A stretch of 64,000 bases of DNA from 39-52-133 sp035531075 (GTDB lineage Bacteria; Pseudomonadota; Gammaproteobacteria; Burkholderiales; Gallionellaceae), in assembly GCA_035531075.1 (NCBI GenBank), contig DATKTO010000031.1, positions 137,525 through 201,524 on the forward strand, in the 5' to 3' direction. Both the position numbers and the translations under genes were made by a program. The stretch's first letter is position 1. Each line of letters starts with the position of its first letter. The notes beneath the pieces are model-generated. The model saw nothing but the letters and a program-made list of their open reading frames with translations, was not told where the DNA came from and ran no database searches. This document shows, piece by piece, positions 35,087-45,148 of the stretch.

Positions 35087-35629
35087 TCAGCGCACCAATC
35101 CGGCTTCGACTTCCTCGCGTTTGGCCTTTCCGGCCAGTCTTTCCACCAGGATCAGTGCAAAATCCATCGCCGTACCCGGCCCGCGCGAGGTGATGAATTT
35201 TCCATCTTCAACTACTGCTCCTGCCTGCAGCTGCACCTTGGGAAAGGCATCCAGCGCACCCGGGAAGGCGGTGGCGCGTTTGCCATCAAGCAGTCCGGCT
35301 GTTGCCAGCACGGAGGGGGCCGCGCAGATGGCACAAACATATTTATTCTGTTTGGACATGCTGTTTAGCAGGGTCAGAATTCGTGCATCTGCGGTCAGAT
35401 TGTTGGTGCCGGGCTGCCCGCCGGGCAATACCACCATATCGTAGGATTGTTTAAGCGCCGCCTCAAGCGTGGTATCCGGAATCAAAACCGTGCCGCGGCT
35501 GGCGCGCACCGGCTGTGCATCCAGACCCGCACTGACCACCGTAATGCCGGCGCGACGCAAAATGTCGATGACCGTGACAGCTTCAATTTCTTCGCAACCT
35601 TGAGCGAGCGGAACGAGGACTGTGGACAT
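35087..35629 (-). CDS. DJ-1/PfpI family protein (YajL-like)
   Basis: A 180-residue member of the ThiJ/DJ-1 family. The nucleophile cysteine is in CAICAAPSVLA (second Cys, about 106), with E15 (GCEEIEA) positioned as the partner acid. RGPGTAMDFAL is the family C-terminal motif. Members act as protein chaperones or deglycases; the exact activity is debated. Followed directly by the methyltransferase gene. Confidence 0.88.
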   Translation of the reverse strand: MSTVLVPLAQGCEEIEAVTVIDILRRAGITVVSAGLDAQPVRASRGTVLIPDTTLEAALKQSYDMVVLPGGQPGTNNLTADARILTLLNSMSKQNKYVCAICAAPSVLATAGLLDGKRATAFPGALDAFPKVQLQAGAVVEDGKFITSRGPGTAMDFALILVERLAGKAKREEVEAGLVR

Positions 35630-35713
35630 GATTAACTCCTGAAAAATGCAAAGCCATGCGTGGCGCTATTGCAGTGCTGTGGCAACAGGCTCTAGAGCTG
35701 AAGCAGCATAAGG

Positions 35714-36187
35714 TTAGACTTGATAATCGACCAGTTTGCCGTCCGCCATGCGCAGTCTGCGCGACAGCGAAACAGCGATGGCGCGTATGACCTTGGCGGC
35801 GATTCTGGGGGTTTCAAGGATCATTTTTTCCAGTGACTCTGTGGTTAAAATCAACAGGGTGCAGTCGCTTGCAGCAAAACATGTTGCAGAGCGACGCTCG
35901 CCATCCAGTACCGCCATTTCACCGATTGTGCGGTCTTTTGGCAGTTTGGCCAGTTCAATATTTTCGCCATCCTGGTTGGCTTTCTGTACAGAAACAGACC
36001 CCTCGGTGATGAGGCACATGAAGGTGCCCTCGTCGCCTTCCTCGAAGATCGCCTTATCCCTTTTAATATGGCTGATGCTGAAATAGGGCGTAGCAGAAAG
36101 GATTTCGGCGGGTGGCAGGTGGTTTAGCAGCGTACTGTTCAGCAGTAACTCTTTTATTTCATCAAGCAGAGAAGATTGTTCCGGCAT
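35714..36187 (-). CDS. Cyclic nucleotide-binding domain protein
   Basis: A 157-residue protein that is almost entirely one cNMP-binding domain: FEEGDEGTFMCLITEGSVSVQ, then IGEMAVLDGERRSATCFA as the phosphate-binding cassette. No HTH follows, so it is not a CRP-type regulator by itself. It may sense cAMP or c-di-GMP for a partner protein. Neighbours give no clue. Confidence 0.85.
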   Translation of the reverse strand: MPEQSSLLDEIKELLLNSTLLNHLPPAEILSATPYFSISHIKRDKAIFEEGDEGTFMCLITEGSVSVQKANQDGENIELAKLPKDRTIGEMAVLDGERRSATCFAASDCTLLILTTESLEKMILETPRIAAKVIRAIAVSLSRRLRMADGKLVDYQV

Positions 36188-36250
36188 AACGACTCCAAAT
36201 GTTTTTAAATTAATTGGAAAGAGTAAAAAACCACGAATACTATTGTAACC

Positions 36251-37063
36251 TTAAAAATTCCCGGTCAGGCGCAGGCCTGTCAAATTATCTGTGGTGTAGG
36301 GGAGTAGCAGCATCGCATGGGAACGATACACCCGGTTGCGTGCCACCACGCTTTGCCCGACCCAGTTGCCGATTATCGCACCGGCAAGCACATCGGAGGC
36401 GAAGTGAGCGTCGTGGTAAGTGCGTGCTACACCGACCAGTGTAGCCACCGTATAGGCTGAACTTTTAATCCAGGTTTCCTCGTAGTGAGCCGAGATGACT
36501 GAGGCCAGTGCGAACGCTTCAGTGGTGTGTCCGGAAGGAAAGGATGAATTTAACTTGTTCGCACCTAATGCATTAAAATCGTTCGTGCCGGCATTTTCAT
36601 ACGGGCGGCTGCGGCCGGTGGCAACCTTGATGGCAGGCGTGATCAGGCCGCTGGCAATGATACTGGCGGTGAAGCCATCCTGAGCCACCATGAGGGCCGT
36701 GTCATTGCCAGCCACGCTGCCCGCCAGATAAAATCCACCGACAACGCCGAGCGAATATTCCGCGCCAAAGCGCTCGATATTCAGCATAAAGCCATTATCT
36801 TTTGCCTGGCGGCGCATGGCATCGCGCAGCGGGTCGTCAATCACAATGGCGGTGCCCACCACAGCCAGGCTGGCCCAGCCGAAGTTTGTCCATTCCCGGC
36901 TTTGCCAGCGTGAGGGCTCTGTCACGACATGCTGAATATCGTCCAGCAGGAGATCGGGGTAGGGAGGGGCGGGGTCTGTCGCGTGCGCGCTGCCGATGTG
37001 CCCAATCAGCAGCGAGGAAACGAGCAGTGTTAGGCGAACACGCGATACACAGAGGGCTTTCAA
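36251..37063 (-). CDS. PAP2-family phosphatase, exported
   Basis: A 270-residue type 2 phosphatidic acid phosphatase. A signal peptide follows the TTG at 37063 (LTLLVSSLLIGHIGSAHA), and this start has GAGG six bases upstream. Active-site motifs are KVATGRSRP, FPSGHTTE and R-TYHDAHFASD. Family substrates are lipid or undecaprenyl phosphates. The frame is open upstream into yajQ but that reading has no signal sequence. It follows yajQ after 28 bp. Confidence 0.85.
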   Translation of the reverse strand: MKALCVSRVRLTLLVSSLLIGHIGSAHATDPAPPYPDLLLDDIQHVVTEPSRWQSREWTNFGWASLAVVGTAIVIDDPLRDAMRRQAKDNGFMLNIERFGAEYSLGVVGGFYLAGSVAGNDTALMVAQDGFTASIIASGLITPAIKVATGRSRPYENAGTNDFNALGANKLNSSFPSGHTTEAFALASVISAHYEETWIKSSAYTVATLVGVARTYHDAHFASDVLAGAIIGNWVGQSVVARNRVYRSHAMLLLPYTTDNLTGLRLTGNF

Positions 37064-37091
37064 AGCCACCCTCGATTTCAAAGAGTCGAGC

Positions 37092-37580
37092 TTAGTCGCG
37101 GAAGTTTTGATACTGCAACGGAAAGTCGGAGATCGACTTTTTGGTGAAGGCGATGGCCTCTTGCAGGTCATCGCGATTCTTGCCGGTGACGCGCACAGTA
37201 TCGCCCTGTATGCTGGCCTGCACTTTCATTTTGCTGTCTTTAAACAGTTTGACAATCTTTTTAGCCAGCTCAATCTCCACGCCTGTCTTGACCGTGCAAT
37301 CGCGTTTTACCTTGTTGCCGCTGACCTTTTCGATTTTTTCGCTGATCTCCAGGCATTTGATATCGACACCGCGTTTGGTCAGCTTGTTGTTAAGAATGTC
37401 CTGCACCTGATCCAGCTGAAACTCATTGTCGGCGTGTACCGTGAGCACCAGTTCTGCCTGTGTGATACGCGCATCGGAACCCTTGAAGTCGAAGCGGGTG
37501 CTGACTTCCTTGTTGGTCTGCTCGACCGCATTTTTTACTTCGGTCTTGTCTATTTCCGAAACAATGTCGAATGTTGGCAT
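37092..37580 (-). CDS. yajQ: YajQ family nucleotide-binding protein
   Basis: A 162-residue protein starting MPTFDIVSEIDKTEVKNAVEQ with STRFDFKGSDA, the UPF0234 signature. YajQ-type proteins bind nucleotides including c-di-GMP (Xanthomonas XC_3703). A palindromic element lies in the leader. Confidence 0.95.
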   Translation of the reverse strand: MPTFDIVSEIDKTEVKNAVEQTNKEVSTRFDFKGSDARITQAELVLTVHADNEFQLDQVQDILNNKLTKRGVDIKCLEISEKIEKVSGNKVKRDCTVKTGVEIELAKKIVKLFKDSKMKVQASIQGDTVRVTGKNRDDLQEAIAFTKKSISDFPLQYQNFRD

Positions 37581-37607
37581 GGCTGGTTCCTTACTTGTAT
37601 ATGTTTT

Positions 37608-37669
37608 AAAAACTCAAAATTCTAAGTGCGGCAAGTCGCGAAGCGGCTGCTCGCAAAGTTTGAGTTTTT
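37608..37669. repeat. Inverted repeat between ppnP and yajQ
   Basis: Perfect 11-bp arms aaaaactcaaa (37608-37618) and tttgagttttt (37659-37669) enclose a G+C-rich core with nested gcgaagcggc-type hairpins. The right arm overlaps the ppnP stop. It could terminate ppnP transcription or be another structured repeat. Confidence 0.65.
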
Positions 37670-37985
37670 ATTCAAAGCTGCAGACGTAGTCTACGGTATC
37701 TTTGGCGTGTATTTCAAAACTGCTGTTGGCGGACACGCTGAATTGCATGCCGGGCGTGTAGGTCTTGAAGGCAGATTCGCCGGCGATTTTAACTTCGCAT
37801 GAGCCGCTGGTGATTTCCATCACTTCCGGCGTGCCCACGTTAAAGGTGAGCTGGCTGCCCGGCAGGATAACGCCGACCGTCTTGCGCGTGCCATTGGGAA
37901 ACAGCACGGAGTGTGATACGCATTTGCCGTCAAAAAAGACATTGGATTTTTTGACGACGCTGATATTTTCGAATTTATCTGACAT
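37668..37985 (-). CDS. ppnP: Pyrimidine/purine nucleoside phosphorylase
   Basis: A 105-residue single-domain cupin of the YaiE/PpnP family that phosphorolyses several nucleosides. The middle reads LPNGTRKTVGVILPG-like with SGSCEVKIAGE and PGMQFSVSANSSFEI, the family pattern. It follows argG by 24 bp. Confidence 0.9.
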   Translation of the reverse strand: MSDKFENISVVKKSNVFFDGKCVSHSVLFPNGTRKTVGVILPGSQLTFNVGTPEVMEITSGSCEVKIAGESAFKTYTPGMQFSVSANSSFEIHAKDTVDYVCSFE

Positions 37986-38009
37986 TTCTATCTCGTTGAA
38001 TTTATTGAA

Positions 38010-39236
<1,227 letters not shown>

Positions 39237-39276
39237 TGTTATTTGTCTCAACTAAAAGATTGGTAAATTGATATGC

Positions 39277-39320
39277 GTAGGGTGCGTCATACGCACCATG
39301 GTGCGCACGGCGCACCCTAC
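39277..39320. repeat. GTAGGGTGCG-type inverted repeat, copy 3
   Basis: gtagggtgcgtcatacgcacc and ggtgcgcacggcgcaccctac form a stem in the argF-argG gap, next to the duplicated argF end. Confidence 0.8.
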
Positions 39321-39324
39321 TTGA

Positions 39325-39389
39325 TTATGTGTTCACGCGTCCCAGCAACAGGTATTCCATCAGCGCCTTCTGCACATGCAGCCTGTTTT
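39325..39389 (-). pseudogene. Second, partial copy of the argF 3' end
   Basis: Leftward codons read NRLHVQKALMEYLLLGRVNT then TAA. The intact argF ends NRLHVQKALMEYLLLGKVNT then TGA at 39470. Nearly every difference is synonymous (about 15 third-position changes in 65 bp), so the copies diverged under selection or came from different strains. No start or upstream argF sequence accompanies this copy. Confidence 0.85.
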
Positions 39390-39466
39390 GGCTTCGGCCG
39401 ACCTTACGGTCTTAACGTTCGCTTCGCTCACATTAGCCTTCACCGAAACAGATTGCATCCACGTTT
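39390..39466. repeat. Structured repeat between argF and its duplicated end
   Basis: Leftward: gcaatctgtttcggtgaaggctaatgtgagc-gaa-gcgaacgttaag-accgtaaggt-cggccgaagcc. The order cggtgaaggctaa, hairpin, second small hairpin acc-ggt, ggccg-agcc matches the element behind proB (28936-28990), with changed but still pairing stem bases. Confidence 0.65.
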
Positions 39467-39469
39467 TGC

Positions 39470-40393
39470 TCATGTGTTTACCTTTCCCAGTAGCAGATAC
39501 TCCATGAGCGCTTTTTGTACGTGTAATCTGTTTTCTGCCTCATCCCAAACCACGCTTTGCGGGCCGTCGATAACCAGCGCATCGACTTCCTCACCACGGT
39601 GCGCGGGCAGGCAGTGCATGAACAGCGCATCGGGCTTGGCGACCGACATCATCTCCACGTCCACGATCCAGTCGGCAAAGGCCTTGCGCCGCGCATCGTT
39701 CTCGCGTTCAAAGCCCATGCTGGTCCACACGTCGGTGGTCACCAGATCGGCGCCGCGTGCAGCGTCCATCGGGTCGGTAAACTCTTCGTAATGGTCTTCG
39801 CCGAACAGCCCTGCGCGTTCCGGCTCGACTTCATAGCCGGGCGGGGTGGATACGTGCACGTTAAAATCGAAAATTTCGGCCGCCTGTAGCCAGGTGTTGC
39901 ACACGTTGTTGGAGTCGCCGATCCAGGCGACGGTCTTGCCCTGGATGGAGCCGCGCTGTTCGATGTAGGTGTAGATGTCAGCCAGAATCTGGCAGGGGTG
40001 GTATTCGTTGGTCAGGCCGTTGATCACGGGTACGCGCGAATTGGCGGCAAAGCGCTCGATGATGCCCTGTTCGAAGGTGCGGATCATCACGATATCGCTC
40101 ATGCGCGAGATCACCTGTGCTGCGTCTTCGACCGGCTCACCGCGCCCCAGCTGGGTATCGCGGGTATTCAGGTAAATCGCGGAACCGCCCAGCTGCTGCA
40201 TGCCTGCCTCAAACGACAGGCGGGTGCGGGTGGAGCTTTTCTCGAAGATCATCACCAGGGTGCGGTCAGCCAGCGGATGGTAAGGCTGGTAGGCCTTGAA
40301 GCGCTGCTTGATGATGCGGGTGCGGGCGAAGATATGTTCAAATTCGTCGCGGCTTAGATCTTTTAACTGCAAAAAATGCTTGATCGGCGACAT
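39470..40393 (-). CDS. argF: Ornithine carbamoyltransferase
   Basis: A 307-residue enzyme making citrulline from ornithine and carbamoyl phosphate. Carbamoyl-phosphate motif FEKSSTRTRLSFE, HPCQILADIYT, and ornithine-site FMHCLPAHRGEEV are present. ATG at 40393 is one base after argD's stop. The last 20 codons exist twice in this locus. Confidence 0.97.
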   Translation of the reverse strand: MSPIKHFLQLKDLSRDEFEHIFARTRIIKQRFKAYQPYHPLADRTLVMIFEKSSTRTRLSFEAGMQQLGGSAIYLNTRDTQLGRGEPVEDAAQVISRMSDIVMIRTFEQGIIERFAANSRVPVINGLTNEYHPCQILADIYTYIEQRGSIQGKTVAWIGDSNNVCNTWLQAAEIFDFNVHVSTPPGYEVEPERAGLFGEDHYEEFTDPMDAARGADLVTTDVWTSMGFERENDARRKAFADWIVDVEMMSVAKPDALFMHCLPAHRGEEVDALVIDGPQSVVWDEAENRLHVQKALMEYLLLGKVNT

Positions 40394-40394
40394 G

Positions 40395-41573
40395 TTATGC
40401 ACCCTGTGATACAAAATCAGTGATCAGCGGGCACAGTTTGTCGAGCAATTGCTGGGCGTCGGCCTGCGAGAAAATCAGCGACGGCAGCAAACGGACGACG
40501 CTGTCGGCGGTAACGTTGATCAGCAAGCCCTGCTCCAGCGCGCGTCCTACCAGTGCGCCGCAGGGCTGGGCTAGTGCGATGCCCAGCATCAGGCCCTGGC
40601 CGCGAATTTCCACCACCCCGGGAAGATGTCCCAGGCGTGTTTTAAATCCCTGCAGCAGGAATTCGCCGACGCTGTGGGCGTTCGCCATCAGCTTGTCGTC
40701 TTCGATGATGCTGAGCGTGGTGCTGGCAGCCGTGCAGGCGAGCGGGTTGCCGCCAAAGGTAGAGCCATGATTGCCGGGCTGGAAGGTGCCCGTTGCCTTG
40801 CCGGCAGCGATACAGGCGCCGATCGGCATGCCCGAGCCCAAGCCCTTGGCCAGCGTCATCACGTCCGGCAGGATAGCTGCGTGCTGATGCGCAAACCACG
40901 TTCCGGTGCGGCCGATGCCGCATTGCACCTCGTCCAGCATCAGCAGCCAGTTCTTCTGATCGCAAATTTTGCGCAGCCCTTGCATATAGGCAATATCGGC
41001 GATGCGTATGCCGCCTTCGCCCTGAATTGGCTCTACCAGCACGGCCACGATATTGGGGGTATGTGCGGCAACCTGTTCAATCGCGGCCAGATCGTCGTAT
41101 GCAACGCGCACAAAACCCTTAACCAGCGGCTCAAAGCCGGCCTGCACCTTGCGGTTGCCGGTGGCCGACAGGGTCGCCAGCGTGCGTCCGTGAAAAGCCT
41201 TTTCCATCACGATAATGGTGGGGGTGTCGATGCCCTGCTTGTGGCCATACAGGCGCGCGAGCTTGATGGCAGCTTCATTTGCCTCGCAGCCAGAGTTGCA
41301 CAGAAACACTTCCTGCATCTTGGATAACGCACACAATTGGTCGGCAAGCTGTTCCTGTTCGGGGACCTGGTACACATTGGAGACATGCATCAGCTTGCCG
41401 ATCTGCGCGGAAAGCGCAGCGGTAAAGCGGGGGTGCGCATGGCCCAAGGTATTGACCGCAATACCGGCCAAAGCATCCAGATACTCAGCACCCTTGCTGT
41501 CCCAGAGACGGGTTCCTTTGCCATGGGTAAAGGCAACAGGCTGACGGGCGTATGTGTTCATCAAGTGCGACAT
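40395..41573 (-). CDS. argD: Acetylornithine aminotransferase
   Basis: A 392-residue PLP enzyme of class III. The PLP lysine is in MTLAKGLGSGMPIGA, with FHGRTLATLSATG and LMLDEVQCGIGRTG also visible. It starts the argD-argF unit and lies downstream of rpsT's terminator. Confidence 0.96.
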   Translation of the reverse strand: MSHLMNTYARQPVAFTHGKGTRLWDSKGAEYLDALAGIAVNTLGHAHPRFTAALSAQIGKLMHVSNVYQVPEQEQLADQLCALSKMQEVFLCNSGCEANEAAIKLARLYGHKQGIDTPTIIVMEKAFHGRTLATLSATGNRKVQAGFEPLVKGFVRVAYDDLAAIEQVAAHTPNIVAVLVEPIQGEGGIRIADIAYMQGLRKICDQKNWLLMLDEVQCGIGRTGTWFAHQHAAILPDVMTLAKGLGSGMPIGACIAAGKATGTFQPGNHGSTFGGNPLACTAASTTLSIIEDDKLMANAHSVGEFLLQGFKTRLGHLPGVVEIRGQGLMLGIALAQPCGALVGRALEQGLLINVTADSVVRLLPSLIFSQADAQQLLDKLCPLITDFVSQGA

Positions 41574-41678
41574 GGCGTATGGGGCGATTAAACCGCTATA
41601 TAAAAAGTTGAAAAACGGATGTTGTCCTGAATTGCATGTTCAAGGCAAGTATAATTTTTTTCTTAACTGGTTGAAAAC

Positions 41679-41709
41679 GCAAAAGGCCGACAATGTGTCG
41701 GCCTTTTGC
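41679..41709 (-). terminator. Rho-independent terminator of rpsT
   Basis: A 14-bp perfect stem, gcaaaaggccgaca and its complement, with an atg loop, followed leftward by gcgttttc. It lies 60 bp after the rpsT stop and upstream of argD. Confidence 0.9.
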
Positions 41710-41770
41710 TGCAGTTCTGCCGTAAGTTACGACTCAGGCATCTGCTATCTGATACTTATTCTACCCTGGC

Positions 41771-42034
41771 TTAGGCCATTGCCTTGATAGCTGCAGACAG
41801 GCGGCTCTTGTGACGAGCAGCTTTGTTCTTGTGAACTATCTTTTTGTCAGCGATAGAATCAACTACACTGGTCGATGCGCTGAATACAGCTTGAGCAGCA
41901 GCTTTGTCGCCGGCTTCGATGGCTTTGGCTACAGCCTTGATTGCGGTACGCAGTTCAGAACGCAGGCTATTGTTATGCAGGCGTTGCTTGTCTGATTGTC
42001 TTGCACGTTTTCTGGCTTGCGCGCTATTTGCCAT
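41771..42034 (-). CDS. rpsT: 30S ribosomal protein S20
   Basis: An 87-residue ribosomal protein: MANSAQARKRARQSDKQRLH and VHKNKAARHKSRLSAAIKA are S20 marks. The ATG at 42034 is the family start; an upstream extension is not conserved. It is a single-gene unit with clear promoter and terminator. Confidence 0.97.
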   Translation of the reverse strand: MANSAQARKRARQSDKQRLHNNSLRSELRTAIKAVAKAIEAGDKAAAQAVFSASTSVVDSIADKKIVHKNKAARHKSRLSAAIKAMA

Positions 42035-42074
42035 GGTGACCCCTTGAGAATTTGGCTTGCTATAAAAGTCGAGC

Positions 42075-42103
42075 ATTATAGGAAGGCTCACCGATTAATG
42101 CAA
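42075..42103 (-). promoter_or_regulatory. Predicted sigma-70 promoter of rpsT
   Basis: Minus-strand -35 TTGCAT (42098-42103), 17-bp spacer, -10 TATAAT (42075-42080), about 40 bp upstream of the S20 ATG. Strong consensus match. Confidence 0.82.
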
Positions 42104-42205
42104 CCCTTTAATTAGCTAATGCCTTTGCTGCCGCTATTCACGTCAATATGGCCCTTTCGGGCTAGAATACCCGCAGAACCACGCAACCCGGCCGAAAATG
42201 ATTCT

Positions 42206-43810
42206 ATGGATAAGGCGCGACAAGCTGATTATATTACGCAAAGCAGGCTAGTCCATGCTTTGCTGGACAGCCTGCGCGGGAAAGTGGCGACAAAGAGCGC
42301 ACGGCTGGTGGAGACGCATATATCGTGGGTGCTGTTGGCAGGGCATTACGCATACAAGATTAAAAAGGCTGTCGATTTGGGATTCCTCAATTTCAGCAGC
42401 CTGCAAGCACGACAATATTTTTGTGAGGAGGAAATACGCCTTAACCGGCGTCTGGCGCCGAAGATTTACCTCGGCGTCATACCCATCGGCGGCGGCAGCG
42501 TAAACCCTGTTTTGGGCGCACAGCCAGCCATGGAGTATGCGGTCAGGATGCGCCGTTTCGCCGTCTCCAGACAGCTGGACAGGCTGCTGGCACACAATAA
42601 GATTCTGCCGCAGCATATAGACAGCCTGGCCGCCACGATGGCGCGCTTCCATGGTAACTTGCCAGCAGCCGGAGTTGATTCTTCATTCGGCACCCCCGAA
42701 ATTATCCGCCTCGATGCGGAACAGAATTTTGCGCAACTTCAAGCCTTGCTGACGGAGCCTCGCACTGTCGCCAGCCTCGCCGCCTTGCGCAGCGCCAGCG
42801 ACAGCGAATATGCCGCGCACCGCAGCCTGTTTGGGCTGCGCCTGCTGCAGGGCTACGTGCGCGAATGTCATGGCGATCTCCATCTTGGCAATATCGTCCT
42901 GGTCGATGATCAGCCCGTCCCTTTCGATGGTATCGAGTTCAATCCCCGGTTGCGCTGGATAGACGTGATGAGCGAAGTCGCCTTCACCGTGATGGATCTG
43001 CTGCATTATGGGCGTGCTGACCTTGCGTGGCGCTTCCTTAATGCCTGGCTTGAAGCGACAGGCGATTACGCAGGTATCAAGGTGCTGCGTTTCTATATTG
43101 CCTATCGCGCGATGGTGCGGGCCAAGGTCAGCGCCATTCGCGCCGCACAGCCGGGTATATCAGCGCGTGCCTTGAAACAGGCGCAGGACAGCTGCAGCAA
43201 CTATCTCGAACTGGCGGCTGACTGCTTCGCCCGAAAAAAAGCCGTACTGATCATCACCCACGGCTTGCCTGGGTCGGGCAAGACTACTTTTGCGCAAATT
43301 GCACTGGAGCGCTTGCAGGCGATTCGCCTGCGCTCTGATGTAGAGCGCAAGCGCCTGTATGGCCTGAGTCCGCTGGCAGACAGCCGTGCTAGCACCGGCA
43401 TGGATCTGTACAGCAGTGAAGTCACGCAGCGCACTTATGCACGTCTGCACGATCTGGCGCGTGAGCTGTTGGGGGCAGGGTATACGGTGATCGTGGATGC
43501 GGCTTTTCTGAAGCAGGAAGAACGGGCAAAGTTTCAACAGCTCGCCGTGGCAATGTCGGCTCCGTTCGCTATCGCATCTGTGCGGGCGGCCAGTGAGACA
43601 TTGCGTGCGCGCATCATGCAACGGCACCGGGCTGCAAACGATGCATCCGAAGCGGATATAACTGTACTGGAAAAGTTACTGCGGACGCATGAGCCGTTGA
43701 CGTCGCATGAACAGGCCCATGCAGCGGAATTCTTCAATGAGAAGGCGGGCCTTGCTGCGGATTCTGCGGGGTGGAACAGCTTGCAGCTGTTGCTGGGCAG
43801 CTCCCGCTAG
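42206..43810 (+). CDS. APH-like kinase domain fused to a P-loop (AAA_33) kinase domain
   Basis: A 534-residue protein. Residues 1-320 resemble aminoglycoside-phosphotransferase-type kinases: ECHGDLHLGNIVLVDDQPVPFDGIEF carries the HxD...N and D catalytic pattern. Residues 350-534 are a small-molecule kinase fold with Walker A THGLPGSGKTTFAQ. Such two-domain proteins are widespread in proteobacteria and uncharacterised. ATG at 42206 is preferred as upstream codons overlap the divergent rpsT promoter. Its 3' end lies 38 bp from the convergent transglutaminase-like gene. Confidence 0.85.
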   Translation: MDKARQADYITQSRLVHALLDSLRGKVATKSARLVETHISWVLLAGHYAYKIKKAVDLGFLNFSSLQARQYFCEEEIRLNRRLAPKIYLGVIPIGGGSVNPVLGAQPAMEYAVRMRRFAVSRQLDRLLAHNKILPQHIDSLAATMARFHGNLPAAGVDSSFGTPEIIRLDAEQNFAQLQALLTEPRTVASLAALRSASDSEYAAHRSLFGLRLLQGYVRECHGDLHLGNIVLVDDQPVPFDGIEFNPRLRWIDVMSEVAFTVMDLLHYGRADLAWRFLNAWLEATGDYAGIKVLRFYIAYRAMVRAKVSAIRAAQPGISARALKQAQDSCSNYLELAADCFARKKAVLIITHGLPGSGKTTFAQIALERLQAIRLRSDVERKRLYGLSPLADSRASTGMDLYSSEVTQRTYARLHDLARELLGAGYTVIVDAAFLKQEERAKFQQLAVAMSAPFAIASVRAASETLRARIMQRHRAANDASEADITVLEKLLRTHEPLTSHEQAHAAEFFNEKAGLAADSAGWNSLQLLLGSSR

Positions 43811-43847
43811 GGCCAGCTGCGCGCAAGGCGCAACGGCCGCAGTTGTT

Positions 43848-45014
43848 TTACAGCGGCATAGCGGAAGTGTCCGGGCAGACGCAGCATGGATACTCGCGGG
43901 AGGTGTCGATGCAGCCGCCATTGCCAAACAGGCCTTGAGGCTCGCGCAATCGCAGCATTTCCTGCAGTATCTTTTCAACCTCTGCAGGATCATTCATCGA
44001 GCGCACAACCCGCTCTTCAACCATACGCTCATCGATCTGTAATTCGCCTGCCTGATCGCGATAAGTCCCATTGCGCCAATGGTAAATTTCTATGCACTTC
44101 GACGCCAGTGTGTAGGGTGAATTGGGTTTCCAGAAGTTGGTGAACAAGCCGCCGCCAAGGTAGAACACCCACGATCCTTCATATCCGGTAATGTCCGACG
44201 ACAGCTCGTCAGGATTGCGAAACCACAGACGATCTCCGGGAACATAATATTTCGGTGGCAAAGGCTTGTTCATGGAACCATGTTCCCGCAGAAACACATC
44301 GTGGAATTTCCCCGACATGATTGCTTTTTTCTCCCACTGCTGTTGCAGTTGATGGAACAACTCCGGATTGCAGCGCTCAAGCTCCTGCGCGATGCCAAGC
44401 AGAATGACGTATTCAGTCGCGCGATAACATGAAAATGAATAAAGCTTTCCCGATTCATCCGGCTGGGTAGCCTTCTGCAGTGCGGCAACAAGCGATTTTC
44501 CCGGCAAGATGGTAAAGCCGGTATCTTCGCTGTAAGTCCAGTAGTCGGCCGGGCGTTCAGCCGCCTCTGTGCTAAATGCCAGCGCTGTTTTGCGTGCATT
44601 GACGACGATGTTTTTGCGGATGCGCAGCGCCGAAGCCAATTCCTGATAACTCGGAAACTGGAAAGGGACCGGGCTCAGCAGCATCGCCAGCACAATTTCC
44701 TGCTCCAGGTCTGCCGGATTATCCTCTGTATTGAATTTGAGCTGCGCGCATAGCTGCAGCGTGTCGCCGTCAGCCGCTATGGTGTCGGCCCACGCATTGC
44801 TCACACAGAAGCTGACCGTCAGATTGCTGTTTGCGGCAAGTCCTACCTGTACATGCTGTTCAATCCCAATCCCTGTGAGATATGCCTGGAATTGAGCACA
44901 GGCTGCAACAGCCTCCTGTGCTGTTGCACACTCTATGTTTATGCCAGAGGGTGTGTCAGTCAACGAAACCTGTTGCAGGTTACGGTGCTGTTGCTGCAAA
45001 TCATTCAGATTCAT
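43848..45014 (-). CDS. Protein-glutamine gamma-glutamyltransferase-like protein (Tgl superfamily)
   Basis: A 388-residue protein. From about residue 118 it follows Bacillus spore transglutaminase Tgl: FQFPSYQELASALRIRKNIV, then YSFSCYRATEYVILLG with C196 at the nucleophile position, then GDRLWFRNPDE and WVFYLGGGLFTNFW. The histidine after the last motif in Tgl is not evident (F or N there). Residues 1-115 form an extra domain absent from Tgl, and the C-terminus ends with a cysteine cluster (PCCVCP). No signal peptide. Function not established. The ATG at 45014 is the better of two starts. Confidence 0.6.
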   Translation of the reverse strand: MNLNDLQQQHRNLQQVSLTDTPSGINIECATAQEAVAACAQFQAYLTGIGIEQHVQVGLAANSNLTVSFCVSNAWADTIAADGDTLQLCAQLKFNTEDNPADLEQEIVLAMLLSPVPFQFPSYQELASALRIRKNIVVNARKTALAFSTEAAERPADYWTYSEDTGFTILPGKSLVAALQKATQPDESGKLYSFSCYRATEYVILLGIAQELERCNPELFHQLQQQWEKKAIMSGKFHDVFLREHGSMNKPLPPKYYVPGDRLWFRNPDELSSDITGYEGSWVFYLGGGLFTNFWKPNSPYTLASKCIEIYHWRNGTYRDQAGELQIDERMVEERVVRSMNDPAEVEKILQEMLRLREPQGLFGNGGCIDTSREYPCCVCPDTSAMPL

Positions 45015-45148
45015 ATTTGGCGATTCAGTCGTGTTCAAGCATGAACAGGGCGATATTAAATAATTAAGTAGCATGCATCAAGCGCTATGGTGCCTTGCTC
45101 GTAAGCATTGTACACATTACCTATTTTCAGGTTAAGAGGGGGTTAAGC

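Noticed and set aside
37608..37669. A CRISPR-like or riboswitch-like structure
   Set aside because: Only one inverted repeat with nested hairpins, no repeated units with spacers and no known aptamer pattern.
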